Assembly: GCA_026985075.1 (NCBI GenBank)
Contig: JALSQX010000053.1
Location: 218,773 to 282,772 of the forward strand
Reading direction: 5' to 3'
Length of the DNA stretch: 64,000 nt
DNA from: Blastocatellia bacterium
Lineage (GTDB): Bacteria > Acidobacteriota > Blastocatellia > HR10 > J050
The notes beneath the pieces were generated by a model. The model did no database searches. It was not told the DNA's origin and saw only the letters and a program-made list of their open reading frames with translations. Positions 18,155 through 28,700 of the stretch are shown piece by piece (within the stretch, counting starts at the first letter, position 1; every line of letters begins with the position of its first letter). The translations under genes were made by a program, and so were the position numbers.

Positions 18155-18184
18155 ATACTATTATCAGGCTCAAACAAAAGTCAA
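18155..18184 (-). promoter_or_regulatory. Sigma-70 promoter of the FecR-polysaccharide cluster
   Basis: On the minus strand TTGACT (18,179-18,184), an 18-base spacer and TAGTAT (18,155-18,160). It lies 74 bases upstream of the FecR start. The -35 abuts the hairpin repeat region. Confidence 0.55.
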
Positions 18185-18480
18185 GCCCCGGACTCGCCTC
18201 CGGGGAGCGTCGCGCTCCTCACTGCGCGAGCCCTCAACTGAGTCCTCCCCGCCGCCCAGCCGCAGGGCCTCCCGGAAGAGATGGAACCTCTCCACGCAGG
18301 CTCCGGCGCTCGTCTCCGGGGTCCTTGATATTGTCAGCTAGTTGACGCGACCGTCACCCACCCCTGAAAGCCCCGGCGCTCGCCTCCGGGGTCCTTGACA
18401 CTCGCCAGCGAGTCACCACCGCTCAGCTCACCCTCGAAGGCTCCGGCGCTCGTCTCCGGGGTCCGTTGCGCTCCTCGCCA
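18184..18480 (+). repeat. Composite hairpin repeat block 1
   Basis: This block holds at least four type-B hairpins (CCCCGG-x-GCTCGCCTCCGGGG and close variants, near 18,186, 18,300, 18,370 and 18,438) and one type-A hairpin (CTCCCCGCCGCCCAGCCGCAGGG near 18,248). A 31-base segment at 18,325-18,355 is identical to 32,709-32,739 and to the reverse complement of 24,082-24,112. The block sits between two divergent genes. No gene is present; 18,480-18,790 shows nothing recognisable. Confidence 0.8.
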
Positions 18481-18818
18481 TGAGAGGGAACCAACGCCCC
18501 GGACCGAGCCTCTTTCAGATCCCATCTCATCGGCCATCGCCAAAGCTGGAGAAAGTTGATAACAAAATGTGATCCCGATCCGTATGATCAATGGTGAGAC
18601 ATCATCGAGCATCAAAGGACATTATGGCTCCAGGCCTGCCCGGGCAGCTTGCTGAACGGGCATCCCGGAGGGTAGTGCACTGGGTGAGCCGGTTGATTGA
18701 CGTCATTTCCATAAGCTGGTATAAGTGTAGCGGCATGCTCGGCAGGAGCCAGATGAGCATCATCGATCCAACGCTGCGCCCGGTCAGCCTGAGTCGAATT
18801 TCTCAGTGAGGAGGATGT

Positions 18819-20567
18819 ATGTGGAGGAATCGAACGATCACCAAATCTGTTTCTGCGACCATTGCGCTTTTGAGCATCGCGTTGTGTTCCAGTTTCCCCT
18901 CGCCAGCACAGCAGAATGGCCGTCTCGTCGATCTGGCCACTCAAGCGGCCACGGCGATCATCGGCGGAGAGGCCGGAGAGGCCGTCAATGTCACAGCGCC
19001 GGGCCGCCTGAGCGGTCGCATGGAAGCGCTCTCGGCCGATCTCAATAATGATGGCCTGAGCGATGTGATCGTCGGCCTGCCGCTGGCCACGGCTCCGAAT
19101 GGCAAAACCCGGGCGGGCCGCGTCTATATCATTTTTGGTCGGCGAGACCTCTCGCCAGAAACCGTTCGGGATTTGCGAGATGCCCCGGCAGATGTCGTCG
19201 TCCACGGCGCCAATGCCGGCGATCAACTGGGTTCGGCGCTGGCGGCCGGCGATATCAATGGTGATGGCATCCAAGATCTGATCATCGGTGCTCCCTTTGC
19301 CGACGAACCGAATCGACCGGATGTGGGCAACGTGTATGTTCTCTTCGGCGGGTCTCAACTGGCTGCCCGCTCGGTGCGTGACATGGCCAGCAGTTCGCCG
19401 ACAGGACCGGACATCAAACTCATCGGATGGGGAGGCCCCCCGAACGATGACGGCGTGAGCGAGGCTATGGATAACGCGGGGGCCGCCGTGGCCGCCGGAG
19501 ACATTAACGGTGATGGCGTCGATGATGTGCTGGTCGGAGCTCCCGGTCAACAGGGTCCTGACGGAACCAGTCGCGCCGGGTTGCAGGGATTTGGCGCTGA
19601 TGGAGGAGCCGTCTTCGTATTCTTCGGTGGTCCATCCATGCCGCGGGTGCGGGACGCCTCGCAGCCGCTCCCGGCGGGCGTCAACATGGTCCTCTACGGG
19701 CGCGTGGCCCGGATTCGCGTGCTTCCTCGTCCGCTGCCGGCGACCGAAGTCGGCGACGCCGTGGGAAGCGCGGTGGCCGCCGCCGACATCAATGGAGACG
19801 GTCTGGCCGACATCATCGCCGGGGCGCCGAGCGCTTCGACGGACAATGACGAACGATTCGCCAGTGGCGCCGTCTATATTGTCTTCGGGCGGCGACGCTC
19901 GACGAGCGATAGTCCTCTCGTCTTCGACGTCGAGCAGAATCGGCGGCGTGGGGCATCCGGACAACCTCCTCCGGACGCCGTCATCGCTGGAGCGAACATC
20001 GGAGAGAGTTTGGGATCACCCCTGGCCGTCGGCGACGTGAACGGAGACCGTCTGGCCGATATCATCACCAGCGCATTGGCCACGGGCATTCCCGGAACGA
20101 CGGGATCGACGAGTGGCGGCGTCCGCGTCATCTTCGGCGCGCGATCGTTCAGAAATCGCGACCTGGCCAATGGCGCTGACGTGAGCATCGCTTCGGCGGA
20201 TGTTGCGGACGAACTCGGTTTCTCGGTCGCCGCGGGAGATATCAACGGCGATGGGACGGCCGATCTCATTCTCGGCGCGCCCCTGGCCGACGGAATCAAC
20301 GACGCTCGAAGCGCGGCTGGTGAAGTCTATGTTCTGTTTGGCGGGGCCGGGCTGCGCGGTTCTATCACTCTCGGCGATCGACCTGCCGATGTGAGAATCA
20401 TCGGCGCCCGGTTCGCCGATCAGTTCGGTTTCTCGCTGGCGGCCGGCGATGTCAATGGTGACGGGACCGATGATATTATCGCCACCAGTCCGCTGGCTGA
20501 CAGTCCTTCGGACCCCGAGAGGCCCAAGATCGGCATCACCTATGTTGTGTTCGGCGGAACGCCTTAA
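18819..20567 (+). CDS. Secreted FG-GAP repeat (integrin-alpha-like beta-propeller) protein
   Basis: This is a 582-residue protein with a signal peptide (ISVSATIALLSIALCSSFPSPAQQ-like region after a basic start). It contains seven FG-GAP/calcium-loop units of the form DxNxDGxxD: DLNNDGLSD, DINGDGIQD, DINGDGVDD, DINGDGLAD, DVNGDRLAD, DINGDGTAD and DVNGDGTDD. Each is followed by DVIVGxPxA and a VYVxFGG strand. This builds a seven-bladed propeller that binds calcium and probably mediates adhesion or ligand binding outside the cell. The start ATG 18,819 has a GAGGAGG site. In the fifth unit Arg replaces Gly (NGDR), so that loop may bind calcium weakly. It stands alone on the plus strand. Confidence 0.88.
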   Translation: MWRNRTITKSVSATIALLSIALCSSFPSPAQQNGRLVDLATQAATAIIGGEAGEAVNVTAPGRLSGRMEALSADLNNDGLSDVIVGLPLATAPNGKTRAGRVYIIFGRRDLSPETVRDLRDAPADVVVHGANAGDQLGSALAAGDINGDGIQDLIIGAPFADEPNRPDVGNVYVLFGGSQLAARSVRDMASSSPTGPDIKLIGWGGPPNDDGVSEAMDNAGAAVAAGDINGDGVDDVLVGAPGQQGPDGTSRAGLQGFGADGGAVFVFFGGPSMPRVRDASQPLPAGVNMVLYGRVARIRVLPRPLPATEVGDAVGSAVAAADINGDGLADIIAGAPSASTDNDERFASGAVYIVFGRRRSTSDSPLVFDVEQNRRRGASGQPPPDAVIAGANIGESLGSPLAVGDVNGDRLADIITSALATGIPGTTGSTSGGVRVIFGARSFRNRDLANGADVSIASADVADELGFSVAAGDINGDGTADLILGAPLADGINDARSAAGEVYVLFGGAGLRGSITLGDRPADVRIIGARFADQFGFSLAAGDVNGDGTDDIIATSPLADSPSDPERPKIGITYVVFGGTP

Positions 20568-20713
20568 ACGGCTCTTACGGCCGGTTGCTCGTCGCTGGCC
20601 CTCCCGCTGGTCCCGACCGGTGACCGGCCGAGTCTTCCCACCAATGGGCGCCGAGGGAGAATTCTCCGACCGGCGAAGTCCGGGCGAGGAACCCGTCGGC
20701 GCTGATGAGGGCA

Positions 20714-23518
20714 TCATTTTGTCTTCACTTCTTCGATGGTGCAGAGCACGTCGTAGTTGGCGCAGAGCTTGACGGCTTTGGGGCGAGTGGGGAGGGGAAT
20801 ATCGCTCCCCGTCGAGCTATTGCCCGTGATCGTGGCCACGCCCAGTCGAGCGATCCTGTCTTTCCCGAAATCCAGATAGATGGGCACGAGCATTTTGAAA
20901 TTCGGCGAGACGCCGCTCTGCGTGATGTTCAGTCTGAGGAGCGTCTTGCCGCCCGAAGCCGTCCCGAAACTGTATTCCAATCGGTAATGAGGCAGGTCTG
21001 TCCCATAGACCCACTCGTCGAAGAACCAATCCATGCGCCCATTCCCATCCAAATCCATCTCCGGCGTCATATACTTCTCGACGATGCGCTTGAAATCTTC
21101 GGTGCTGGCACTCCCATGGATGTGGCTCTGAACGAAATCCCGCATCATCTGGATGAACCGATCGTCTTGATGGCCGGGTTTGGCCTGATAATCCCGCATC
21201 ATCATGCGCAGCATGTGCAAGATGAATGCGCCCTTGCGATAGATGAGATAGAAATACGCGCCAGCCGTCGGGGCGCTATTCAGCCGCGAGCCCAACCAGA
21301 TGGGCCCAATGTCATTGGGCCGCCGGACGCGTCGCCCTATACCCAAGGGCACTTTTTCCAGAATGCGCCGTCGCTCCTCTTCCCAGAATTTCAGCCAGCG
21401 CTTATATCGCTTCCTCCGGTCTTTGTGATAGGCGAATTCCAGATAGAGCGAGGCGGAGAATTCGGCGAACCCTTCGGAGAGCCACTGATCGTGATACGTT
21501 TTCCAACCGACCAGATGTCCCCACCACTGATGGGCGATCTCATGCGGTCCCACCACATCGGTGAATTTGGAAAACTGCATGGGAAGCCCGAGCGCCAATC
21601 GCTGGGTGGCATCGAGGAACGCCGTGTACGGCATGTAGACGAGCATCGGCCAACTCTGCCCGAAGAAACCGGCGGGCTGTTGTGACATGACGAGCCGACC
21701 ATAGGGATCGGGACTGAAATAATGGTTGAAGATGCGTACCGAACTGATCGCTTCGGCCAACGCGCGGCGAGCCAGCCCGGCCGTCGAGAGATTGCCCAGG
21801 GGAACGTCGATGGAGATTCCCTGCTGCTCGGCCTGCTCGGCCAGATGGCGCACGCGTTTCAACTCGTCCGGTTCTTGTTTATTGGTGAACACCTCGATGA
21901 GGAAATCCTTATCCTTCTCGGTGAGCACGCGGAAATCGCCATAATTGAATCCGGCGACGGCCAGAGGGGAATCGCTGATCCACTGGGAGACGGCGTACTT
22001 GCCCTCTTCCCACTGGCGGACCTGGCGACCGGTGGCCACCAGGCGCAAATTGCGCGGAATGCGAAACGTCATGTCGAACGTGGCCCGATCGCCGAAACTG
22101 GTCTGCCAGTTGTTGGGATACCACGTGGAGCGCGGAATGAGAATGTAGTTGCCGCCGCCGCTGTCGCGCACGGCCTCAGGCCCCCGGTACTCGATGGTCA
22201 TCGTCGTGGGGCGCTCATCGAGCGGTTGCGGGGTGATCACGGCGAACGCGCCCCCCTCTTCCCAATCGGCCTGAATGAATGGCAGGACGGCGCCCGTCTC
22301 ATCCAGAACGCGGCTCACGCGGAGTCGGGGGAATAACGCGAACTGGATGACGCGCAGTCCGGGCATGCGCGGTCGGAAGGTCACCTGGGCCGAAGCCGTC
22401 AAATGCTCCCCGCGATCGATGACCGCCTCGATCCGATAGTGAAGGATATCGTACTCGCGATGGTCTTCGCTGGACGAGGCCGTGCCCCTCACATATTCCT
22501 GCTCGTAGTGGAAGAGCGACCAGATGCCCCGCGTGCTTCGTTCGTAACTGAACAAGCCAACTTCCTCGGGGCTCGGTAAGCTGGGAGCGAAGCCCAAGGG
22601 ATCGGTCCCGAAAATGAGCTTTTTATGCTTGCGCCCTTTGATGAATGCCGTGAACTGGCCGGGATAATCCGAATGATTGTCGGCGGGCGAGCGCACCGGA
22701 TTATAGAGATCGGCCAACAGGCGCAGTTCGATCGTCTGGCGCAACTCGCGCCGAAGTTCTCGCTGGTGATTCTTGAACGCGGCCCGCACCGCCTCGGGGA
22801 CCGTCTTTTTCTCCACCGCGCCTTTGGCCTTCAATTCCCGGTAGGTGTCGTCGGTGAAATAGAGGATGAGCTGGTCAAACGGCTCGCTCACCTGCGTCGG
22901 ATCTTCGGTTTCGCCGAGGAAATGGCGGAGATGACGTCGTTCGATCTCCGTGGGCGGTCGCATGAGGAATCGCCCCTCCCCGACGAAGATGGCGCCGGTC
23001 ACACGATCCAAGACCGGGGTGAAGAAATAGAATGTGCCCCGATGGAACTGGAATTGCCCGGCATCGCGCTTGAGCTCCTCGTTCTCCACCACCAGGGCTT
23101 CGCCGCTCGGCTCCATGTCTCGGAGCTGAGCGTACACGGGGTCAATGGGTGGTGATTCGCTCACCTCCACGCGCTCAATAGTCGGCGCCACCTGGAGCTT
23201 CACCTCGATCTGCAGGCGCTGTCCTTGATTGAGGCGAAGGCCTCGACGCACCTCGGTCCGGAATCCACTCCGAGCGACGCTCAATTGATATCGGCCGGGA
23301 GCCACATCGGTGAAGGCGAATTCGCCTTTGGCATCGGTCAATACGGTTCTCACGCGACCCGAGGCTTCATCGATCAACGTCACCGTCGCGCCTTCGACGA
23401 CGGCGCCCTGGGGGTCGATGACCAGGCCACGAATCTCGCTCGTCGTGGTCGAGGCCATGGGAGGCCGAACCAGAGCGAGAAAGAGAAGACCCATCATGAG
23501 TGAAGCGGCTCGTTTCAT
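20714..23518 (-). CDS. M1-family-like zinc metallopeptidase with carboxypeptidase-regulatory domain
   Basis: This is a 934-residue exported protein from ATG 23,516-23,518 (GGAGGAGC site, signal peptide MKRAASLMMGLLFLALVRPPMAS). Residues about 25-105 are a carboxypeptidase-regulatory-like Ig fold (EIRGLVIDPQGAVVEGATVTLIDEASGRVRTVLTDAKGEFAFTDVAPGRYQLSV). A long middle region leads to the gluzincin centre HEIAH near residue 659, with the third ligand Glu 19 residues after the second His (WLSEGFAEF), the M1 aminopeptidase pattern. The usual GxMEN exopeptidase motif is not evident, so the cleavage mode is uncertain. The frame upstream to 23,626 is open but lies before the promoter. Confidence 0.85.
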   Translation of the reverse strand: MKRAASLMMGLLFLALVRPPMASTTTSEIRGLVIDPQGAVVEGATVTLIDEASGRVRTVLTDAKGEFAFTDVAPGRYQLSVARSGFRTEVRRGLRLNQGQRLQIEVKLQVAPTIERVEVSESPPIDPVYAQLRDMEPSGEALVVENEELKRDAGQFQFHRGTFYFFTPVLDRVTGAIFVGEGRFLMRPPTEIERRHLRHFLGETEDPTQVSEPFDQLILYFTDDTYRELKAKGAVEKKTVPEAVRAAFKNHQRELRRELRQTIELRLLADLYNPVRSPADNHSDYPGQFTAFIKGRKHKKLIFGTDPLGFAPSLPSPEEVGLFSYERSTRGIWSLFHYEQEYVRGTASSSEDHREYDILHYRIEAVIDRGEHLTASAQVTFRPRMPGLRVIQFALFPRLRVSRVLDETGAVLPFIQADWEEGGAFAVITPQPLDERPTTMTIEYRGPEAVRDSGGGNYILIPRSTWYPNNWQTSFGDRATFDMTFRIPRNLRLVATGRQVRQWEEGKYAVSQWISDSPLAVAGFNYGDFRVLTEKDKDFLIEVFTNKQEPDELKRVRHLAEQAEQQGISIDVPLGNLSTAGLARRALAEAISSVRIFNHYFSPDPYGRLVMSQQPAGFFGQSWPMLVYMPYTAFLDATQRLALGLPMQFSKFTDVVGPHEIAHQWWGHLVGWKTYHDQWLSEGFAEFSASLYLEFAYHKDRRKRYKRWLKFWEEERRRILEKVPLGIGRRVRRPNDIGPIWLGSRLNSAPTAGAYFYLIYRKGAFILHMLRMMMRDYQAKPGHQDDRFIQMMRDFVQSHIHGSASTEDFKRIVEKYMTPEMDLDGNGRMDWFFDEWVYGTDLPHYRLEYSFGTASGGKTLLRLNITQSGVSPNFKMLVPIYLDFGKDRIARLGVATITGNSSTGSDIPLPTRPKAVKLCANYDVLCTIEEVKTK

Positions 23519-23549
23519 TCCACGCTCCTCCATTCGATGTTCTGGCGCC

Positions 23550-23578
23550 AGTATAGCATACGCCGATGAGGGGAACAA
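23550..23578 (-). promoter_or_regulatory. Extended -10 promoter of the metallopeptidase gene
   Basis: On the minus strand TTGTTC (23,573-23,578), 17 bases and TATACT (23,550-23,555), preceded by TGC (extended -10). Transcription near 23,543 makes ATG 23,518 the start. Confidence 0.7.
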
Positions 23579-23729
23579 ATCACGACGCAAGATGCGCTCC
23601 GCCCTGGCGCCTCCTCGACTGAACACGCGCTGACCGCTTCTCGCATACGATTACGATGGGCTCGAGGTGGAGAGATGCCGTAGCCTGAAGCCATGGTCGA
23701 GAATGGTCGATCCTCTTAGCAATGAACGT

Positions 23730-24450
23730 CACCATCCCCGGAGGCCGGCTCCGGGGCTTTCAGGGAGTGGCAGAGGCGGATTGACTGGCTGGCGAACTCA
23801 AAGACCCTGGAGACGAGCTCCAGGGCCTGGAATAGGAGGCCCCGCTGGCCAGCAGGGAGGGGTCAATAGTCGGCTCGTCGAGAGGCTTATTCCCTCCACC
23901 CACCGGTGAAGCCCCGTGGCTCGCCCGCGGGGAGAGTTCATGGAGTCGGCTAGTCCGGGGAGGTTCATGACTCTCCCGGGAAGCCTCGCTGCTGGTCAGC
24001 GGGGAGGAGTCAGTTGGGAGCTGGTGTAGCGGGGAAGTAACCATCCCCGGAGTCAAGCTCCGGGGCTTTCAGGGGTGGGGTGACGGTCGCGTCAACTAGC
24101 TGACAATATCAAAGACCCCGGAGACCAGCTCCGGGGCCTGGCGTCAGAGGCCCTGCTGCTGGTCAGCAGGAAGGGAGTAGTTGGCTAGTCCAAGGGCTCT
24201 TTTCTCAATTCGAAGAAACAGCTCTCGTCGCAGGATGGCGATGACCTCGTAGTACATCTCTTGGTCCAGGGGCTTCTTCTCCCAATTTGAAGAAGCCCCG
24301 CGGCTCGCCCGCGGGGAGACGTCACACCGTCAGCTAGTGGCGCAGCCTATCCCTCTACCAGGGGAAGCCCCGTGGCTCGCCCGCGGGGAGACGTCAGTTG
24401 GGCGTTCGTTTGGCGAGGGACGTTACCATCCGGAACTCAGCTCCAGGCCA
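23730..24450 (-). repeat. Composite hairpin repeat block 2 (reverse orientation)
   Basis: This block has about ten hairpins of the two types, inverted relative to blocks 1, 3 and 4. Stems co-vary: CCCCGGAG/CTCCGGGG near 24,050 and 24,117, but CCCTGGAG/CTCCAGGG near 23,808. Others are CCCCGCTGGCCAGCAGGG-like near 23,842 and CCCGCGGGG-type near 23,911, 24,295 and 24,365. Inter-hairpin spacers often contain CTAG. A 31-base piece at 24,082-24,112 matches blocks 1 and 3 exactly. No gene is visible from 23,519 to 24,607. Confidence 0.8.
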
Positions 24451-24607
24451 CTATACCGCTCGAACGAATGCCTCGACCGACTCCTGATGGCCACAAGACG
24501 AGTCGCCTCGATGGCAGAGCGATCTCGTCCGCCCTTTGATAGTCACGCCGCCCCTCAACGCCCCTCTTCCCGCCCTGTCCCATTTGCGCTATCATTACTC
24601 CCTGGCT

Positions 24608-24808
24608 ATGAGAGTGAGATGTCCGCGTTGCGGTCGACAGGTCGAATGGGAAGGAAATCCCTATCGACCGTTTTGCTCCGAACGCTGCCAGCTCATCGAT
24701 CTGGGGAAATGGGCTGCGGAAGAATACCGCATTGAGGGCGACGGAGCGAGCTCATCGGACATCGCAAGAGAGAAAGACAGCGGGATTGAGCCCCGATCGC
24801 TCGATTGA
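24608..24808 (+). CDS. yacG: DNA gyrase inhibitor YacG-like zinc protein
   Basis: This is a 66-residue protein. The four zinc-binding cysteines C5-x2-C8 and C23-x3-C27 and the segment [21 protein letters not shown] match YacG, which in E. coli binds GyrB and blocks gyrase from DNA. Length is normal for the family. The reading frame continues 24 codons upstream, but family similarity begins at ATG 24,608. The ribosome site is poor, and the message may be nearly leaderless. The stop overlaps or abuts the start of the TlpA-like gene, so the two are probably co-transcribed. The C-terminal tail after residue 45 is acidic and variable, as in relatives. Confidence 0.85.
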   Translation: MRVRCPRCGRQVEWEGNPYRPFCSERCQLIDLGKWAAEEYRIEGDGASSSDIAREKDSGIEPRSLD

Positions 24809-24819
24809 ACGCTGAAGAT

Positions 24820-25431
24820 ATGGTCGATCATGCCCCACAAAACCGCCATGGAGGAACGTCGAGCATCTGGCTCGCCGCCGGAATTGTATTCGGCACGATC
24901 GTCATTTCCGGCTATCTCCTCTATTCCTACTACGCCCATGGTCCCTCCTTTGGCACGCCCACGGCGGCCATTGATGGCCTCCCGGGAGCGGAAGGCGTCA
25001 GTCGCCCGGCTCCCGATCTTCTTACCCGCACGATCGACGGGAAGGTGCTCCGACTGGCCGACTTGAAAGGGAAGGTCGTCGTCGTTGATTTCTGGGCCAC
25101 ATGGTGCCCCCCTTGCCGTCAGGAGATTCCTCATCTCGTCCGACTGATGAAAAAGTATCACCATCGCGGACTGGAAATCGTCGGCTTGAGCATCGAAGAT
25201 CCGGAGGCCGACGCTGAGAAGATTCGCCGGTTCATCAAGCGATATGGCATCAACTACACGGTGGGCTTCGCCACCGATCGCATCTTCACCAGCTACATTG
25301 GCTCGGGCGATCAACCCATTCCCCAGACGCTCGTATTTGATCGCCAGGGGCGATTGCAAGCCCATCTCACTGGCTTCGATCCCAGACGCGATCCTCCGAA
25401 GCTGGAGAGCCTCATCGCCCGCCTGTTGTGA
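24820..25431 (+). CDS. Membrane-anchored TlpA/ResA-type thioredoxin
   Basis: This is a 203-residue protein. An N-terminal helix ([24 protein letters not shown], residues about 14-38) anchors it with the thioredoxin domain outside. [25 protein letters not shown] carries the redox centre C96-P-P-C99. The cis-proline region is [15 protein letters not shown]. These are features of periplasmic reductants for cytochrome c maturation or other cysteine proteins. The start could be ATG 24,820 or TTG 24,805, the latter overlapping the yacG stop as TTGA. A chain close to 200 residues is usual. No cytochrome-maturation genes are seen beside it, so the partner is unknown. Confidence 0.88.
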   Translation: MVDHAPQNRHGGTSSIWLAAGIVFGTIVISGYLLYSYYAHGPSFGTPTAAIDGLPGAEGVSRPAPDLLTRTIDGKVLRLADLKGKVVVVDFWATWCPPCRQEIPHLVRLMKKYHHRGLEIVGLSIEDPEADAEKIRRFIKRYGINYTVGFATDRIFTSYIGSGDQPIPQTLVFDRQGRLQAHLTGFDPRRDPPKLESLIARLL

Positions 25432-25497
25432 ACCCTTTTTCGGAAAGGTGAACTCCTGTATCGGCGTCCTTGACGTTTTTCTGGCCCGCGCCCCTGC

Positions 25498-25526
25498 TTG
25501 ACAGCCCTCGGAACCTGTGGTAGTGT
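25498..25526 (+). promoter_or_regulatory. Probable promoter of the KaiC/GAF hybrid kinase gene
   Basis: A perfect TTGACA (25,498-25,503), 17 bases and TAGTGT (25,521-25,526) with an upstream TGG giving an extended -10. The -10 itself is weak. It leaves a leader of about 215 bases before the kinase, in which I see no gene. Confidence 0.5.
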
Positions 25527-25748
25527 AAAGCTGACCTCCGCTGAGGGGAATCGATCGGCGATGATCCAGGGGCTTGTGGAGGACGTCGAACAGATTTTGG
25601 AACACTCCACTTGTGAGAGCATCAGGGAGCGTTATGCCCTCTCACCGAGACGCTTTTCCCGCGGAGACACATCCTCCCGAGTCCGTAGAAGGCCGCCGAG
25701 ACCCTCAACACATGTGGGAACCCGCATGAAAGGGGGACATTGGGGGAG

Positions 25749-28700
25749 ATGTCAACAGTCAGACTCTCTACCGGCATTCCCGATCTGGATGACCTTTTGG
25801 GGGGCGTTCAGTCCGGCGACACCCTCGTCTTTCACGCCGCCCGCGTAGAGCTGTATCGCCCATTTGCGAAGGCAGTCTCTGCCTGGTGCCGGCAGCACAA
25901 CCGCCGCCTCATCTGCATCCGCACCGATGACCGATTGAACGACATTTTTGATGAATGGCCCGAGGAGGACGTCTTCAACCTGACCGCTCGTCGGCCCTCC
26001 ATGGAGCAATTCCTCAACGAGTTCGAAACCTACGCTCAACAGCGGAGCGGTGCTTTCTTCATCTGCGATAACCTGACGGCCCTGCACGCCCTGCTCGGCG
26101 ACGAGACTGATTTTCGTCGGTGTTTCCAACGGATGTGCGCGGCGCTGACGCGCCTGGAGGCGGTGAGCTACTGGTTGCTGCTGAAAGGCGCTCACCCTCC
26201 TGAGACCGTCGCTGTCGTACGTCACATGGCGCGCGTGTTCATCGATCTCATAGAGAGCGATGGAGAGACGCTCCTCTGGCCACTCAAGCTCTCCGGTCGG
26301 TATTCCTCTCGCATGCTCATGCCCCACCGAATCGTCGAGGATTCGGGGATGCTGCGGCTCTCTCTCTCTCATAAAGAGAGGACTCCCTTCACAACACTCC
26401 TCCAGGAGAAAGGGGCTGAACTGGCCGAGACGCTCGAGCACTTAGCCGCGACACAGGATGAGCTCACCCACCAAACTCGCATGCTGAGCGCGCTACTCAA
26501 GACTCTGCAGACGGTGAGCACCACACTGGGGCAAGTGCTGGATGAAGAAACACTGTTGACGGAAACGCTCCGCCTGTGCGACGAACAACTCGAACTGGGA
26601 TGCGGTTGGGTTTATCGACTCGATTCAGAAGATCGTTTTTCGCTGGTAGCGGCACACGGGCTCCCTCCGGCACTGGAAGCCGATGATCGAGCCGCTCTGC
26701 GTTGGACTCCCTGCCGATGCCAGCGCATGTTGCTCGATGGCGAGCTGACCGAAGCCATCAACATCGTCGAGTGCGAGCGATTAGAGCGCGCTCAAGGAGA
26801 TAAACGCGGTTATCAGTATCACGCTAGCATCCCCATTCGCACCGGCGAGCGCATCTGGGGCCTTCTCAATCTGGCCTACCGACCGGGACGACAACTCGGT
26901 CCCGAGGAACTGCGATCCCTCACCTCTCTGGGGAGTCTCTTGGGTGCGGCCCTGGAACGCGCCCACGCCTACCGACGAACGCAGCAGCAGGCGACGGAAC
27001 TGGCCGCTCGCCAGCGGGTGACGCAGAGCATCCTTCAAGCCGTCGATCTTGAAGATCGGCTCGGCATCGCCCTCAGAGAGATTCTCGCCCTCATCGATGA
27101 ACGGAGCCGTCGAGGAATTGAACGTCAGGCGGCGGGAGAGCCGAAGGCCGAATCGGCCACTGTTCGAGGCGCCATCTATCTCGTCGAAGGAGATCGTCTG
27201 GTCCTTCGCATTCAGGAAGGATTCTCGGAGAATTTCCTCGCTCTGGCCCGGGATCTGCCGCTCGAAGCATGCTCCTGGGTGCACACCACGACCACGGCTC
27301 ACGTTCCCTGGGAAGGCTCTGATCCCATCACCCAAGCTCTACGGCGCGAGGCGGTGACCGATTGGATCAGTCTTCCCTTGACCGTCGAAGAGCGGCTGGA
27401 GGGCATCATTCTGCTGGCCGACCGCCGCGCCGTGACGCTGGACCCGGATGCCTTGCGGGCGATGAAGGCGCTGGCCAATCAGGTGGCCGTCGTGTTACAC
27501 AATGCGCGACTCTATGCTCAAAGCCAGGAGCGGTTGGCGCGACTGACGACTCTGAGAGAGATCGATCGGGCCATCGCCGCCCAACTCTCTCTGGAAGAGG
27601 TCATCAGCGTGCTCCTGGAGCGCGTGCATCCTCACGTGCGCGCCGATGCGGTGGGGTTGAGTCTGATCGATTGGGAGCGGAGACGCACCACCCTGACGCG
27701 CCTTCACCTTCCCGAAGGGGTGAGCATCGAAGGAGAAGCCTTCGCGCTCAGCGACAGCCTGCTCGAGTGGCTGGCCGTGCGCCGTCAGCCGGTATTGATC
27801 TACGATCTGCTGGCCGATCCGCGAGTGCGCGGGCATCGGGAGATCATCCGACGGCATAACCTCAAATCGTATCTGGGGGTCCCCCTCGTCGTTCGCGATC
27901 AAGCGATCGGCGTGCTCCACGTGTTCACCGTCGAACCCCACGTGTTCACCAGCGAAGAGATCGACTTCTTCACCACGCTGGCCGGGCAAGCGGCCATCTC
28001 CATTCAGAATGCGCGCATGTACGAAGCCGCCGTGCGGCGGGGAGAAGCCCTGGAAGCCCTGGCCCAGAGCACGCTCTCTTTGGCCCAGGCGAAACCCGAT
28101 CTCCAGGTGATTCGCCGTCTTCTGGAGAATCTCTGTCGAACCATCAGGGCGCCGTGGGGTATCTGGCTCACTTATAGCCCACATCAACGCCGTCTGGAAC
28201 CAGAGGCGTTGATTGGCTTTTCACCGGAGACGCATCCTCTCCTCAGATCGAGATTGCGCATGCACCTGAGCGATCCCTGGGCCCCGGCCGTTTCGGCGAC
28301 GGAAGGACGAGCCGTCTATTTGAGACAAGTGCGAGGAAGCCCACTTTGGATGGAGTTCGATCCGCGGTTTCGCTGCGCATACTGCACTCCTCTCACCTAC
28401 AGCAGCCGGTTGTATGGCGTTTTTGTGTTATTGGCCGATAAAGAAGACGCCTTCGACGCCGAACAGCGCTCATTAGCCGATATGTTCGCCACCTATGCCG
28501 CCACCGGTCTGGACAATGCTCGCCTGCTCCAAGAGATTCGCCACCAGGCCATCCAGATGGAGGCTCTGAACGCCATCATCGCGGCGGCGGTCACGGCTCA
28601 GGACCTTCCTCATCTGTTGAAGACGGCGCTCGATCACACTCTGCAAGCCCTCGACCTGGATATGGGAGCCATCTGGATCGGCAACGAGTCGGTAATTCAG

